From Sphingopyxis sp. MWB1 (lineage in GTDB: Bacteria; Pseudomonadota; Alphaproteobacteria; Sphingomonadales; Sphingomonadaceae), in assembly GCF_000763945.1 (NCBI RefSeq), contig NZ_JQFJ01000002.1, forward strand, positions 682,001 through 746,000: a stretch of DNA of 64,000 nt. Direction: 5' to 3'. How positions within the stretch are numbered: position 1 is the stretch's first letter; the number at the start of each line of letters is the position of its first letter. The notes beneath the pieces are model-generated. The model saw only the letters and a program-made list of their open reading frames with translations. It was not told the origin of the DNA and did no database searches. This document shows positions 24,431-32,833 of this stretch, one piece after another. The translations under genes and the position numbers were made by a program.

Positions 24431-25738
24431 TTATTCGGCGGCGACAGCAAAATCGCTGTCCAGCGCATCGCCGATCTTTGCCTCAAGAATATCGAGGCCA
24501 TGGGACAGCACGGCATCGTCGATCACAAGCGGTGCGAGGACCTTGATCACCTCGTCATGCGCGCCGCTCGTTTCAATGATCAGCCCGGCGTCAAAGCAGG
24601 CCGCCGTGACGGCGCCGGCAAGCTCTCCGGACCCGACATTGATGCCCCGCATCATCCCGCGCCCGCGGGTTTCAAAACCATGTTCCTCCGCCAGCGCGGT
24701 CAACCGCTGTTCGAGCAGCGCGCCGCGGCGACGCACATCACCAATGAAATGATCATCGCTCCAGAAATGGCGCAGCGCCGCCGTTGCCGTGACAAAGGCG
24801 TGATTATTGCCGCGGAAGGTGCCATTATGCTCGCCCGGCGACCATTGGTCGAGCTCGGGGCGGAAAAGCGTCAGTGCAAAGGGCAGGCCCATGCCCGACA
24901 GCGATTTCGCCAGCGTGACAATGTGGGGGGTGAAGCCCATGTCTTCAAAACTGAAAAAGCCGTTGGTCCGCCCGCAGCCCGCCTGAATGTCATCGACGAT
25001 CAGCAGCGCGCCATGCGCCTTGGCGATGCCGGCGATCTTGCGTAGCCATTCGGGCGACGCCGCGTTCAGTCCGCCTTCGCCCTGCACCGTTTCGACCAGA
25101 ATGGCCGCCGGGGCGTCCAGCCCGCTCGACGGATCGGCGAGCCGCTGTTCGAGCAGATCGGCAGTGTCGACTTCGGGGCCATAATAGCCGTCATAGGGCT
25201 CATGGCTGACATGGCTCAGCGGAACGCCTGCGCCGCCGCGCTTGGCGGCGTTGCCGGTGCAGGCAAGCGCACCAAGCGTCATGCCGTGAAAGCCGTTGGT
25301 AAAGGCGATGATCATCTCGCGGCCCGTTACCTTGCGCGCCAGCTTGATCGCGGCCTCGACCGCATTGGTCCCGGTGGGCCCGGTGAACATCGCGCGATAA
25401 TCGAGTTTGCGCGGCTTGAGGATCACGTCCTCAAATGTTTCGAGAAACGCCTCTTTCGCCTCGGTGTGGAGATCAAGGCCATGGGCGATCCCGTCGCCCG
25501 CGATATAATCGAGCAGCGCCTGCTTCAAAATCGGGTGGTTATGGCCATAGTTGAGCGTCGAGCAGCCCGACAGAAAGTCGAGGTAGCGCCCGCCCTGATT
25601 GTCGTGCATCCACACGCCTTCGGCCTTGCCGAATTGCCGCGGCATGGCGCGGGCATAGCTGCGAACCACGGATTCGCGGCGCTCATAAATGCCTCGATCG
25701 GGGATGAGGTCCGACGGTTTGGGGGTAATGGTCGTCAT
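24431..25738 (-). CDS. ectB: Diaminobutyrate--2-oxoglutarate transaminase
   Basis: A 435-residue class III aminotransferase that makes L-2,4-diaminobutyrate from aspartate semialdehyde and glutamate. PLP-site features include the [16 protein letters not shown] block (120-135), D249 in [17 protein letters not shown] context and the Schiff-base lysine K278 in [12 protein letters not shown]. It follows ectA by 46 bp. Length and motifs fit EctB. Confidence 0.95.
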   Translation of the reverse strand: MTTITPKPSDLIPDRGIYERRESVVRSYARAMPRQFGKAEGVWMHDNQGGRYLDFLSGCSTLNYGHNHPILKQALLDYIAGDGIAHGLDLHTEAKEAFLETFEDVILKPRKLDYRAMFTGPTGTNAVEAAIKLARKVTGREMIIAFTNGFHGMTLGALACTGNAAKRGGAGVPLSHVSHEPYDGYYGPEVDTADLLEQRLADPSSGLDAPAAILVETVQGEGGLNAASPEWLRKIAGIAKAHGALLIVDDIQAGCGRTNGFFSFEDMGFTPHIVTLAKSLSGMGLPFALTLFRPELDQWSPGEHNGTFRGNNHAFVTATAALRHFWSDDHFIGDVRRRGALLEQRLTALAEEHGFETRGRGMMRGINVGSGELAGAVTAACFDAGLIIETSGAHDEVIKVLAPLVIDDAVLSHGLDILEAKIGDALDSDFAVAAE

Positions 25739-25784
25739 ATGTCCCTGCTCTTCCTGCTTTGATCTTTTTGATATTGTTCAATTA

Positions 25785-26309
25785 TCAAATGTTCAGCGGC
25801 CCGATTCGGGCCTGATATTCGGTGTCGTGCGCCCCGGCGAAATGAACTTCGCGCTCAAACAGCGCGCTGCGCTCCAGGGGCGCCTTCCAGTCGCGCGCGA
25901 GGCCATGAAACAAGGCCCAGGAGGCGGCATTATCGTCGGTCACCGTCGTGATCAGATGGGTGACCCCCGCCTGTTCGGGGCGCGCCAGCAACGCCTTGAT
26001 CATGCGTCCGGCCAGCCCCTGCCCGCGCCCTTCGGCTGCGACCGCGACCTGCCAGACGAAAAATTCGTGCGGACCGGACGGAGGGCGATGCCCGGAAACC
26101 CATCCAATGATCCTGCCCTGCTTCTCTGCCACGATGCAGTGAGCGGCGAAATGCGTGCACTGGATCAGGTTACAATAAGCGGAATTGCGATCCAGCGGCG
26201 GACAGGCGGCAATCAACGCCGTAACCGCCGGACCGTCGGCTGCGACGGGGCGGCGAAATATAAGGTCCGGCGACGCGGATGATGCGTACAAATCTTTCCC
26301 TTGAGGCAA
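25785..26309 (-). CDS. ectA: L-2,4-diaminobutyric acid acetyltransferase
   Basis: A 174-residue GNAT acetyltransferase, first dedicated enzyme of ectoine synthesis, giving N-gamma-acetyl-diaminobutyrate. It has the EctA pattern RRPVAADGPAVTALIAACPPLDRNSAYCNLIQ and the GNAT acetyl-CoA loop VAAEGRGQGLAGRMI. It is the first gene of ectABCD-ask; the promoter must lie in the AT-rich 220-bp region shared with the divergent MarR-type regulator. Confidence 0.95.
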   Translation of the reverse strand: MPQGKDLYASSASPDLIFRRPVAADGPAVTALIAACPPLDRNSAYCNLIQCTHFAAHCIVAEKQGRIIGWVSGHRPPSGPHEFFVWQVAVAAEGRGQGLAGRMIKALLARPEQAGVTHLITTVTDDNAASWALFHGLARDWKAPLERSALFEREVHFAGAHDTEYQARIGPLNI

Positions 26310-26458
26310 TGACTCGTCGTCTTTTTGCCGATCAAATATCGTTCATCTCCTGAAACATCTGCCCTGACCACCCGGCGACGGGCGATTTGAAAGCGCGCGA
26401 AACATAAGGATTTATCACAATGATGCAACCCCGCAGCCGACAATATGTTTCACAGATC

Positions 26459-26472
26459 GAAATATTTATTTC
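26459..26472. promoter_or_regulatory. AT-rich dyad in the ectA/MarR divergent promoter region
   Basis: GAAATATTTATTTC has perfect 6-bp arms around two central bases, within an AT-rich stretch unlike the flanking genes. It lies 59 bp before the MarR-type regulator ATG. MarR proteins bind such dyads, so it is a candidate EctR site, but this is inference. Confidence 0.35.
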
Positions 26473-26530
26473 ATAATCTGCAGCACGAATTGTCGTTGGT
26501 CCGCGCTCAAAGCCCCGCTAAACGGGGGCC

Positions 26531-27037
26531 ATGGATATCCAGATTGCCAATGCGACGCTGAAGGCCGTGCGGCGGATCCTGCGCGCGACCGAAGCGGGAC
26601 GGCGGGGCCTCGCCGCCGCCACGGGACTGACGCCGTCGCAGCTTCTTGTCCTGCGCGAAATTCACACGCGCGCGGGCGTGACCCCCGGCGCCATCGCCCA
26701 ACATCTGCAATTCAGCCATGCGACGATCACGGCCATTGTCGACCGGCTTTCCGCGCTCGGCCTGGTCACCCGTACCCGCAGCGAGCGCGACAAGCGGCAA
26801 TTTCTGCTCGATGTCACCGAAGAAGGTCGCCGCCGCCTCGCCGAGGCGCCCGACATGCTGCAGGAAAGCTTCGCGACCCGCTTCACCGCCCTTCCCGCCT
26901 GGGAACAGGCGATGATCCTTGCCGGAACCGAACGGCTCGCGGCGCTTTTGGGTGCTGAAGATATAGACGCCGCCCCCCTGCTCGATACCGGCGCAATAGA
27001 CCGTGCGGGGGCCGAACCGCCCACTAGTAGCGGCTGA
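26531..27037 (+). CDS. MarR family regulator of the ectoine operon (EctR-like)
   Basis: A 168-residue MarR-type winged-helix protein. It opens MDIQIANATLKAVRRILRATE, with the DNA-binding part in GVTPGAIAQHLQFSHATITAIVDRLSALGLVTRTRSERDKRQ and a C-terminal dimerisation helix. A MarR gene divergent from ectA is the arrangement of EctR, a repressor of ectoine genes in methylotrophs and other proteobacteria. The regulator probably binds in the AT-rich gap between the two genes. Operator and effector are not proven here. Confidence 0.85.
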   Translation: MDIQIANATLKAVRRILRATEAGRRGLAAATGLTPSQLLVLREIHTRAGVTPGAIAQHLQFSHATITAIVDRLSALGLVTRTRSERDKRQFLLDVTEEGRRRLAEAPDMLQESFATRFTALPAWEQAMILAGTERLAALLGAEDIDAAPLLDTGAIDRAGAEPPTSSG

Positions 27038-27066
27038 GCGCGCAGCGAAGAGAAGTTATTCGTCCC

Positions 27067-27534
27067 CTATGGATAAAGGGGCAGTTCGGTGGTCGACTTT
27101 ATTTCCGACAGGGCAACGGTCGAGTTGATTTCCTGAACCCCTGGCAATTTACTGAGGCAGTCGAAAAAGAAGCGTTCATAGGCATCAATGTCACGCGCCA
27201 CGATGCGCAGCATGAAGTCCATACTGCCCATCAGCACATAAGCGTCGAGCACTTCCGGAAAGGATTGGATTGCCGCGCTGAATTCATCGAGATTGGCACG
27301 GCCGTGCGCATTGAGCTTTACCTGAGCAAAGACATGCGCGTTCAATCCCACTTTTCGCCGATCGACAATCGCCACCCGCTGGCGAATATAACCCTCGCGC
27401 TGCAACCGGTCGATCCGCCGCCAGCAGGGTGAAACCGACAGCCCTACTCGCTCCGAAACTTCAGCCGTGGTCAGGCTGATGTCACGTTGAAGCTCGCGAA
27501 GAATTTTTACCTCATAGGGATCAAGATCGGTCAT
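27067..27534 (-). CDS. Lrp/AsnC family transcriptional regulator
   Basis: A 155-residue regulator with an N-terminal helix-turn-helix (LDPYEVKILRELQRDISLTTAEVSERVGLSVSPCWRRIDRLQREG) and a C-terminal RAM ligand domain (VLDAYVLMGSMDFMLRIVA). Lrp/AsnC proteins sense amino acids. The gene is divergent from a leucine-dehydrogenase-type gene 127 bp away, as in bkd- and ldh-type catabolic loci, so it probably controls that gene in response to a branched-chain or aromatic amino acid. Confidence 0.92.
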   Translation of the reverse strand: MTDLDPYEVKILRELQRDISLTTAEVSERVGLSVSPCWRRIDRLQREGYIRQRVAIVDRRKVGLNAHVFAQVKLNAHGRANLDEFSAAIQSFPEVLDAYVLMGSMDFMLRIVARDIDAYERFFFDCLSKLPGVQEINSTVALSEIKSTTELPLYP

Positions 27535-27661
27535 TTTATCCTTCCTATCCAGGACAATCCGAAATTCTATTTCGATTTATTTCAGAAGCAGCGAAAAATC
27601 GAGCAAGTTTATCCCCAATCCCGGTGACATGATGCGGCCTCTGTGTTGAAGGAGATATTTA

Positions 27662-28714
27662 ATGGTTTCACGCCCCACCCGTCTGACGCCGCCACTAGAA
27701 TGTGTGCGACTATTCGATCCGGCCACCGGGCTGGACGGGGTGATTGCCATTCACTCACTCGCTCTCGGCCCCGGCGCCGGAGGATGCCGCTTCTGGGATT
27801 ATCCCCATGCGGACGATCTTCTCGCGGATGCGCTCCGACTTGCAGAAGGCATGAGCTATAAAAATGCCCTGGCAGGTCTACCCTTCGGAGGCGCCAAGGC
27901 CGTGTTGCGCCGTCCCGCAGAGTCTTTCGATCGCGCGACCCTCTTCCGTGCCTTTGGCCGCGCTGTTGATGCGCTGGGTGGCAATTATGTCACCGCGGAA
28001 GACGTCGGCACCAGCGTCGCCGATATGCAGGAGGTGGCGCGCCAAACCCGCCATGTCGCCGGCCTGCCCTTTCGGGAGGGGCGCGCAGGCGGCAACCCAT
28101 CGCCATGGACCGCCCGCGGTGTTTTCGAAGCGATGCGCGTTGGCGCCGAGCGTGTGTTTGAGCGCGAACTTTCGGGATTGACCGTCGCGGTACAGGGCAC
28201 AGGTCAGGTCGGCACCAATCTTTGTCGCCTGCTCGCTGATGCGGGCGCACGGCTGATCATCGCTGACCCCAATCCGCTGCGCCGGGACCGACTAAAACAT
28301 ATTCTGGATGCGCAGCTCGTCGACTCTACGGAAATTGCTGCGGTGGAAGCCGATATCTTCGCTCCCTGCGCCTTGAGCGGCGCGCTCAACGAGGCCAGTG
28401 TCGCGGCCATGAAAGCACGGCTGGTGTGCGGAGCGGCCAATAATCAACTCGCTGTCCCCGCCATCGCCGACAGGCTGATGGCGCGCGGAATTACCTATAT
28501 TCCTGATTATGTCGCCAATGCGGGCGGGATCATCAGCGTGGCCGCAGAATATCTGGCCGAGAAGCCGGATCATGTTGCCGGGCGGGTCGACGCCATCGCC
28601 CCACGCGTCGCCGCGCTGCTAGATCGCGCTGCGCTCGAAGGCCGGTCTCCCGCGCTGGTCGCCGATGAAATGGCCGAAGAGGTGATCGCCGGGGTAGGAC
28701 GCCGCGCTGCTTGA
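27662..28714 (+). CDS. Glu/Leu/Phe/Val dehydrogenase family amino acid dehydrogenase
   Basis: A 350-residue NAD-dependent dehydrogenase of the leucine/phenylalanine dehydrogenase type, shorter than glutamate dehydrogenases. The substrate-binding lysine region is MSYKNALAGLPFGGAKAVL, the catalytic Asp lies in EDVGTSVADM, and the Rossmann motif is QGTGQVGTNLC. It deaminates a branched-chain or aromatic amino acid to the 2-oxo acid. AAGGAG lies seven bases before the ATG. Divergent Lrp regulation supports amino acid catabolism. Leucine versus phenylalanine preference cannot be settled by eye. Confidence 0.9.
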   Translation: MVSRPTRLTPPLECVRLFDPATGLDGVIAIHSLALGPGAGGCRFWDYPHADDLLADALRLAEGMSYKNALAGLPFGGAKAVLRRPAESFDRATLFRAFGRAVDALGGNYVTAEDVGTSVADMQEVARQTRHVAGLPFREGRAGGNPSPWTARGVFEAMRVGAERVFERELSGLTVAVQGTGQVGTNLCRLLADAGARLIIADPNPLRRDRLKHILDAQLVDSTEIAAVEADIFAPCALSGALNEASVAAMKARLVCGAANNQLAVPAIADRLMARGITYIPDYVANAGGIISVAAEYLAEKPDHVAGRVDAIAPRVAALLDRAALEGRSPALVADEMAEEVIAGVGRRAA

Positions 28715-28750
28715 CGCCCCTTCCCTTTCGCGGGAAAGGCGCTGACATAT

Positions 28751-28785
28751 AAAAGGCCGGGCGGATAATCTCCACCCGGCCTTTT
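28751..28785. terminator. Bidirectional intrinsic terminator between dehydrogenase and tig
   Basis: AAAAGGCCGGG (28751-28761) pairs with CCCGGCCTTTT (28775-28785). It ends with T-runs on both strands, serving the converging dehydrogenase and trigger factor genes. Confidence 0.85.
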
Positions 28786-28807
28786 CTTTGGCTTTTTAAC
28801 AACCGCC

Positions 28808-30352
28808 CTATTCTTTTGAAGTAGCAGTCTTCTTAGCCGGTGCCTTTTTGGCGGCAGGCTTGTCGCCATCGGCCTTTTTCTCGTCAGCCTTGGCCGCGGC
28901 CTTCTTGGCCGGAGCCTTTTTCGCGGGCGCTTCAGCCTTGTCGGCCTTGCTGTCCGCAGCATCGGCCTTTTTGGCAGTAGCCTTTTTAGCGGGTGCCTTC
29001 TTCGGCGACTGTTCGCCTTCATCTTCATCGGCTTCGATGGCGGCTTCCAGTTCTTCGCGGGTTACTTCGCGGTCGCTGATTTCAGCCTTTTCGAAGAGGA
29101 AGTCGACGACCTTGTCCTCATAAAGCGGCGCGCGCAGCTGAGCTGCGGCGAGCGCGTCCTGCTGGACATATTCGACGAAGCGCTGGCGGTCTTCGGGGCG
29201 ATATTGCTGCGCCGCCTGCATGACGAGGCGCTGCATTTCCTGCGGGCTGACCTGAACGCCATGCGCCTGACCGATTTCGGACAGCAGCAGGCCGAGGCGC
29301 ACGCGGCGGACGGCTATGGCGTGATATTCTTCGCGGTCTCTTTCGAGTTCGGCCTTGGCGGCTTCGGGGTCTTCCTCATGGCTCGCTTCATGTTCGAGCT
29401 GCTGCCAGATCTGGTTGAATTCGGCCTCGACCATCGTCGGCGGCACGTCGAAATCATGATTGGCGGCGAGCTGGTCGAGCAGCTTGCGCTTCATATAGGT
29501 GCGCGTCAGGCCGTTGAGTTCCTGTTCGACCTGATCCTTCATCAGCTCCTTGAGCTTTTCGAGGCTTTCGAGGCCGAGCGATTTGGCGAATTCATCGTCG
29601 ATCTTGGTTTCAGCGGGCACCTTCACCTGCTTCACTGTGACGGCAAATTCGGCGTCCTTGCCCTTCAGCGTCTCGACCTGATAATCGGCGGGGAAGGTCA
29701 CCTTCACCGTCTTTTCATCGCCGGTCTTCACGCCGACGAGCTGATCCTCGAAACCGGGGATAAGCTGGCCCGAACCGATTTCGACGGCCATATCCTCGCC
29801 CGTGCCACCATCGAAGGCGACGCCATCGACGCTGCCCGCAAAGTCGATGATCACCTGATCACCCGTCGCGGCCTTTTTCGTCTTGGGCGCGTCTTCAAAG
29901 CGCTTCATCTGCGCGGCAAATTCTTCGATCTTTGCCATCACCGCCTTGTCGTCGGCGGGAACGGTCAGCCGTTCGAGCGTCAGCCCGTCGATCGACGGTG
30001 CTTCAATATCGGGCAGCACTTCGAGCGCGACCTTGATTTCGGCATCCTTGCCGCGCTCATAGCCATCGGCGAGCGTCACGGCAGGCTGCAGCGCGGGGCG
30101 CAGCTTGTGTTCGGCCATCAGATCCTTGACGCCCTGGTCGATCGCCTTGTTCAGCGCATCGGCCGACAGCGCTTCGCCATGCATTTTGCGGACGAGGTTC
30201 GGCGGAACCTTTCCGGGGCGGAAACCGGGCATACGCACCTGCGGCGCCACGGCTTTGACCTCTTCATCGACGCGCGCATCAATATCCTGGGCGGTAATGG
30301 TCAGGCTATATTCGCGTTTCAGGCCTTCGTTCAGCGTTTCGACGGTCTTCAT
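28808..30352 (-). CDS. tig: Trigger factor with Lys/Ala-rich C-terminal tail
   Basis: A 514-residue ribosome-bound chaperone and prolyl isomerase. The ribosome-docking signature GFRPGKVP is at 43-50, followed by the FKBP-type PPIase domain (about 155-240, with GDQVIIDFAGSVDGVAF) and the helical C-terminal chaperone domain to about 445. From about 449 to the end there is a tail of repeated KKAPAKKA / AKKADA units, basic and alanine-rich like histone H1 tails; ordinary trigger factors are about 430-450 residues long. The neighbouring tRNA-Leu is on the same strand upstream. clpP, often next to tig, is not adjacent here. Confidence 0.96.
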   Translation of the reverse strand: MKTVETLNEGLKREYSLTITAQDIDARVDEEVKAVAPQVRMPGFRPGKVPPNLVRKMHGEALSADALNKAIDQGVKDLMAEHKLRPALQPAVTLADGYERGKDAEIKVALEVLPDIEAPSIDGLTLERLTVPADDKAVMAKIEEFAAQMKRFEDAPKTKKAATGDQVIIDFAGSVDGVAFDGGTGEDMAVEIGSGQLIPGFEDQLVGVKTGDEKTVKVTFPADYQVETLKGKDAEFAVTVKQVKVPAETKIDDEFAKSLGLESLEKLKELMKDQVEQELNGLTRTYMKRKLLDQLAANHDFDVPPTMVEAEFNQIWQQLEHEASHEEDPEAAKAELERDREEYHAIAVRRVRLGLLLSEIGQAHGVQVSPQEMQRLVMQAAQQYRPEDRQRFVEYVQQDALAAAQLRAPLYEDKVVDFLFEKAEISDREVTREELEAAIEADEDEGEQSPKKAPAKKATAKKADAADSKADKAEAPAKKAPAKKAAAKADEKKADGDKPAAKKAPAKKTATSKE

Positions 30353-30436
30353 TGCCTTGTCTTGTCCTTACTCAAAATCTCGTACACCGACCCGGGCCAT
30401 GTGGCGCGGTTCTTCTTTCCCGGCCTGCGTGAGGGA

Positions 30437-30521
30437 TGGTGCGGGCGAAGGGACTCGAACCCCCACATCTTGCGATACTGGTACCTAAAACCAGCGCGTC
30501 TACCAATTCCGCCACGCCCGC
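30437..30521 (-). tRNA. tRNA-Leu (anticodon UAG)
   Basis: The reverse strand folds as an 85-nt tRNA. Acceptor arms are GCGGGCG / CGCCCGC with encoded ACCA at the 3' end. The anticodon arm CTGGT-TTTAGGT-ACCAG gives UAG. The T-arm has GGTTCGAGTCC, and a long variable arm is present as expected for leucine tRNAs. Confidence 0.97.
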
Positions 30522-30690
30522 AGGAGCTGTTTCGGCCGGGTGCACGGGTGCCATGCGCGGTGCCGCGCACGCCCGTGCGGGCCGCGCGGGGCTATAGCAG
30601 ACGCGCGGCCAAGGGCAAGGGCGGAAAACCACGGATATGGCGAGCGGAACATGCGCCCCCGCTGGTTCGTTGCTGAACCAAGGAGACAGG

Positions 30691-30900
30691 ATGATGACGA
30701 ACCCCGACCCCATGCCCCGCCCCAAACCCGATACCATCGACCCGCAATCGCCCCCCGAAACGCCCGTGCAGCCAACCCCGCTGGAAGACCCCGCGGGCCA
30801 GCCCGAGGAAATTCCCGGCGCCCCCGGCGGCGGCGATATCGACGAGCCGGGACGCGGCCCCGATGAATTGCCGCCGATGGAGCTGCAAAACCCGCGTTGA
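30691..30900 (+). CDS. Small proline-rich acidic protein of unknown function
   Basis: A 69-residue protein opening MMTNPDPMPRPKPDTIDP, very rich in Pro, Glu, Asp and Gly, with no predicted helix, cysteine or membrane segment. AAGGAG a few bases before the ATG supports translation. It is probably disordered. Similar short Pro-rich proteins occur in sphingomonads, but no function is known to me. It stands alone between the tRNA-Leu and the amidohydrolase. Confidence 0.6.
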   Translation: MMTNPDPMPRPKPDTIDPQSPPETPVQPTPLEDPAGQPEEIPGAPGGGDIDEPGRGPDELPPMELQNPR

Positions 30901-30991
30901 GAAGGCCCTTGGGAGCCTCCCCGCAAATTGGTTTCATAAGAAGACTTGACGCTGCTTCCCGCCCTCCCCCAAGGGAGAGGCGGGAGATTTT

Positions 30992-32695
30992 ATGCAGATC
31001 ATTCAAGCGCTATGCCGCAGCTTTTTGGGGCTTTCGGTCCTGTTTTCGGCCCCTGCCCTCGCCAGCGAAGCCCCGCCAACGCTTTATCGGGGGGGCACCA
31101 TCATCACCATGGACGGCCCCGCGCCGCAATTGGTCGAGGCAGTAGCGACCCGCGGTGACCAGATTTTGTTTGCCGGCGATGAAGCGGAGGCGCGCAAAGC
31201 CGCTGGCACGGACGCGCAGGTCCGCGATCTGGCGGGTGCGACGATGCTGCCCGGATTTATCGACGCCCATTCGCATTTTTCCGTCGCGATGCAGATGGCG
31301 GGCGGGTTGGACCTTGGTGACAAGAGCCTGCCCCCGCTGAACAATATTGCCGATTTGCAGAAAGCCATCGGGGATTTCATCGCTCGCCGCGCGATTCCGG
31401 CGGGAGAGTGGGTGATCATATGGCAATATAATGAGGAAGCCCTGTCCGAGCGGCGGCACATCACCCGCGCCGAACTGGATGCGGTGTCGCCCGACCATAG
31501 AATCGTGCTGCTCCATATCTCGCTGCATGGACTGGTTGCGAACAGCGCGGCGCTCGCTGCCGCGGGAATCGACGATGCGAGCCAGCCGCCGCCCGGCGGA
31601 TTGATGCTGCGCGATGCGGCGGGCAAGCTGAACGGCGTGCTGCTCGAGAAAGCCATGTATCCCCTGTGGGCGGCCTTGCCGCAAGCGACGGCGGAGCAGA
31701 AGCTTGCCGCGCTGGGGGCGGCGGAGCAGCGCTATTTTGCCGAAGGCTATACCCATGCCCAGGATGGCGCGACCCAGCCGGCCGATGTCGCCTTTTTCAC
31801 CAGCCCCGCCGCGCGCGAGGCGCTGAAGATCGACTTGGCGCTGCTGCCCGCCTTTACCGGGCTGGGCAAGCTGCTGGAGCGGCCCGAGCTGCGCTTTGGC
31901 GTCTATGACGGGCATGTGAAGCTGCAAGGGATCAAGTTCATGCTCGACGGCAGCCCGCAGGCGCGCACCGCCTATTTCACCCATGATTATGCGCGGGGCA
32001 GTCCGGATGGCGCGCATCCCTGGCACGGCCAGCCGATCATCCGTCAGGAAGAGTTTGAAGCTCTGGCGCGCAAGGTGCACACACGCGGCTGGCAGATGTT
32101 CGTCCACGCCAATGGCGATGCCGCCATCGATATGGCGATCAAGGGCTTTGATGCGCTGGGGATCAAGGCGGCGGACGACCGGCGGCCCATCGTCATCCAT
32201 TCGCAATTCCAGCGCCCCGACCAGCTTGCCGACTATAAGCGCATCGGCGTTGGCCCCGCCTATTTTTCCAACCACACATGGTTTTGGGGCGATGTCCACC
32301 GCACCAATTTCCCCGATGAAGTGGTCAATTTCATCAGCCCGCTACGCTCGGCGCGCGCCGCCGGGCTGACTCCGTCGAACCATAGCGATTTCAGCGTGAC
32401 GCCGCTCGACACGCGGCTGATGCTGTGGACGTCGATGGCGCGCCAGTCGCAATCGGGCCATGTGCTGGGCGCGGCGGAACGGCTCGATGCCTATGCCGCC
32501 CTGCAGGCGCTGACTACCGGCCCCGCGTGGCAGATTTTCGAGGAGGATCGCAAAGGGCGAATCAAGGCGGGCCTGCGCGCCGATTTCGTCATTCTCGACC
32601 AAAATCCGCTGACAACGCCGGTCGAGGCGATCCGCGATATCAAGGTGCTGGAAACGGTGAAGGACGGGCGGAGCGTGTGGAAGGCGGGGGGCTGA
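30992..32695 (+). CDS. Exported amidohydrolase, YtcJ-like family
   Basis: A 567-residue metal-dependent hydrolase of the amidohydrolase 3 (YtcJ/NfdA-like) family. It has a signal peptide (ALCRSFLGLSVLFSAPALA), the metal motif HSH in GFIDAHSHFSVAM, further histidines in GHVKLQGIKFMLDGSP and HANGDAAIDMAIKG, and a C-terminal KAGLRADFVILDQNPL beta-sandwich segment. Such enzymes hydrolyse exocyclic amide or formamide bonds; the substrate is unknown. It is a stand-alone gene facing gatB, which ends at 32834 on the other strand. Confidence 0.88.
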   Translation: MQIIQALCRSFLGLSVLFSAPALASEAPPTLYRGGTIITMDGPAPQLVEAVATRGDQILFAGDEAEARKAAGTDAQVRDLAGATMLPGFIDAHSHFSVAMQMAGGLDLGDKSLPPLNNIADLQKAIGDFIARRAIPAGEWVIIWQYNEEALSERRHITRAELDAVSPDHRIVLLHISLHGLVANSAALAAAGIDDASQPPPGGLMLRDAAGKLNGVLLEKAMYPLWAALPQATAEQKLAALGAAEQRYFAEGYTHAQDGATQPADVAFFTSPAAREALKIDLALLPAFTGLGKLLERPELRFGVYDGHVKLQGIKFMLDGSPQARTAYFTHDYARGSPDGAHPWHGQPIIRQEEFEALARKVHTRGWQMFVHANGDAAIDMAIKGFDALGIKAADDRRPIVIHSQFQRPDQLADYKRIGVGPAYFSNHTWFWGDVHRTNFPDEVVNFISPLRSARAAGLTPSNHSDFSVTPLDTRLMLWTSMARQSQSGHVLGAAERLDAYAALQALTTGPAWQIFEEDRKGRIKAGLRADFVILDQNPLTTPVEAIRDIKVLETVKDGRSVWKAGG

Positions 32696-32768
32696 CGCGG
32701 CCGATTTCGCGGGAGGCGGAGCGACGTCGGCTATTCCACCGGTCGCCGCGCTGTTTCGCGAAGATGCT

Positions 32769-32794
32769 GGACCCCGGGTCGAGCCCGGGGTGAC
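32769..32794. repeat. Dispersed hairpin repeat, family B, copy 2
   Basis: GGACCCCGGG and CCCGGGGTGAC form an inverted repeat related to 11026-11053 and 48577-48603 (opposite orientation). It lies between the amidohydrolase and gatB stop codons. Confidence 0.6.
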
Positions 32795-32833
32795 GATGGG
32801 AGGGGGTCCGGGGGTGCGGCCCCTCCGGCGCCT

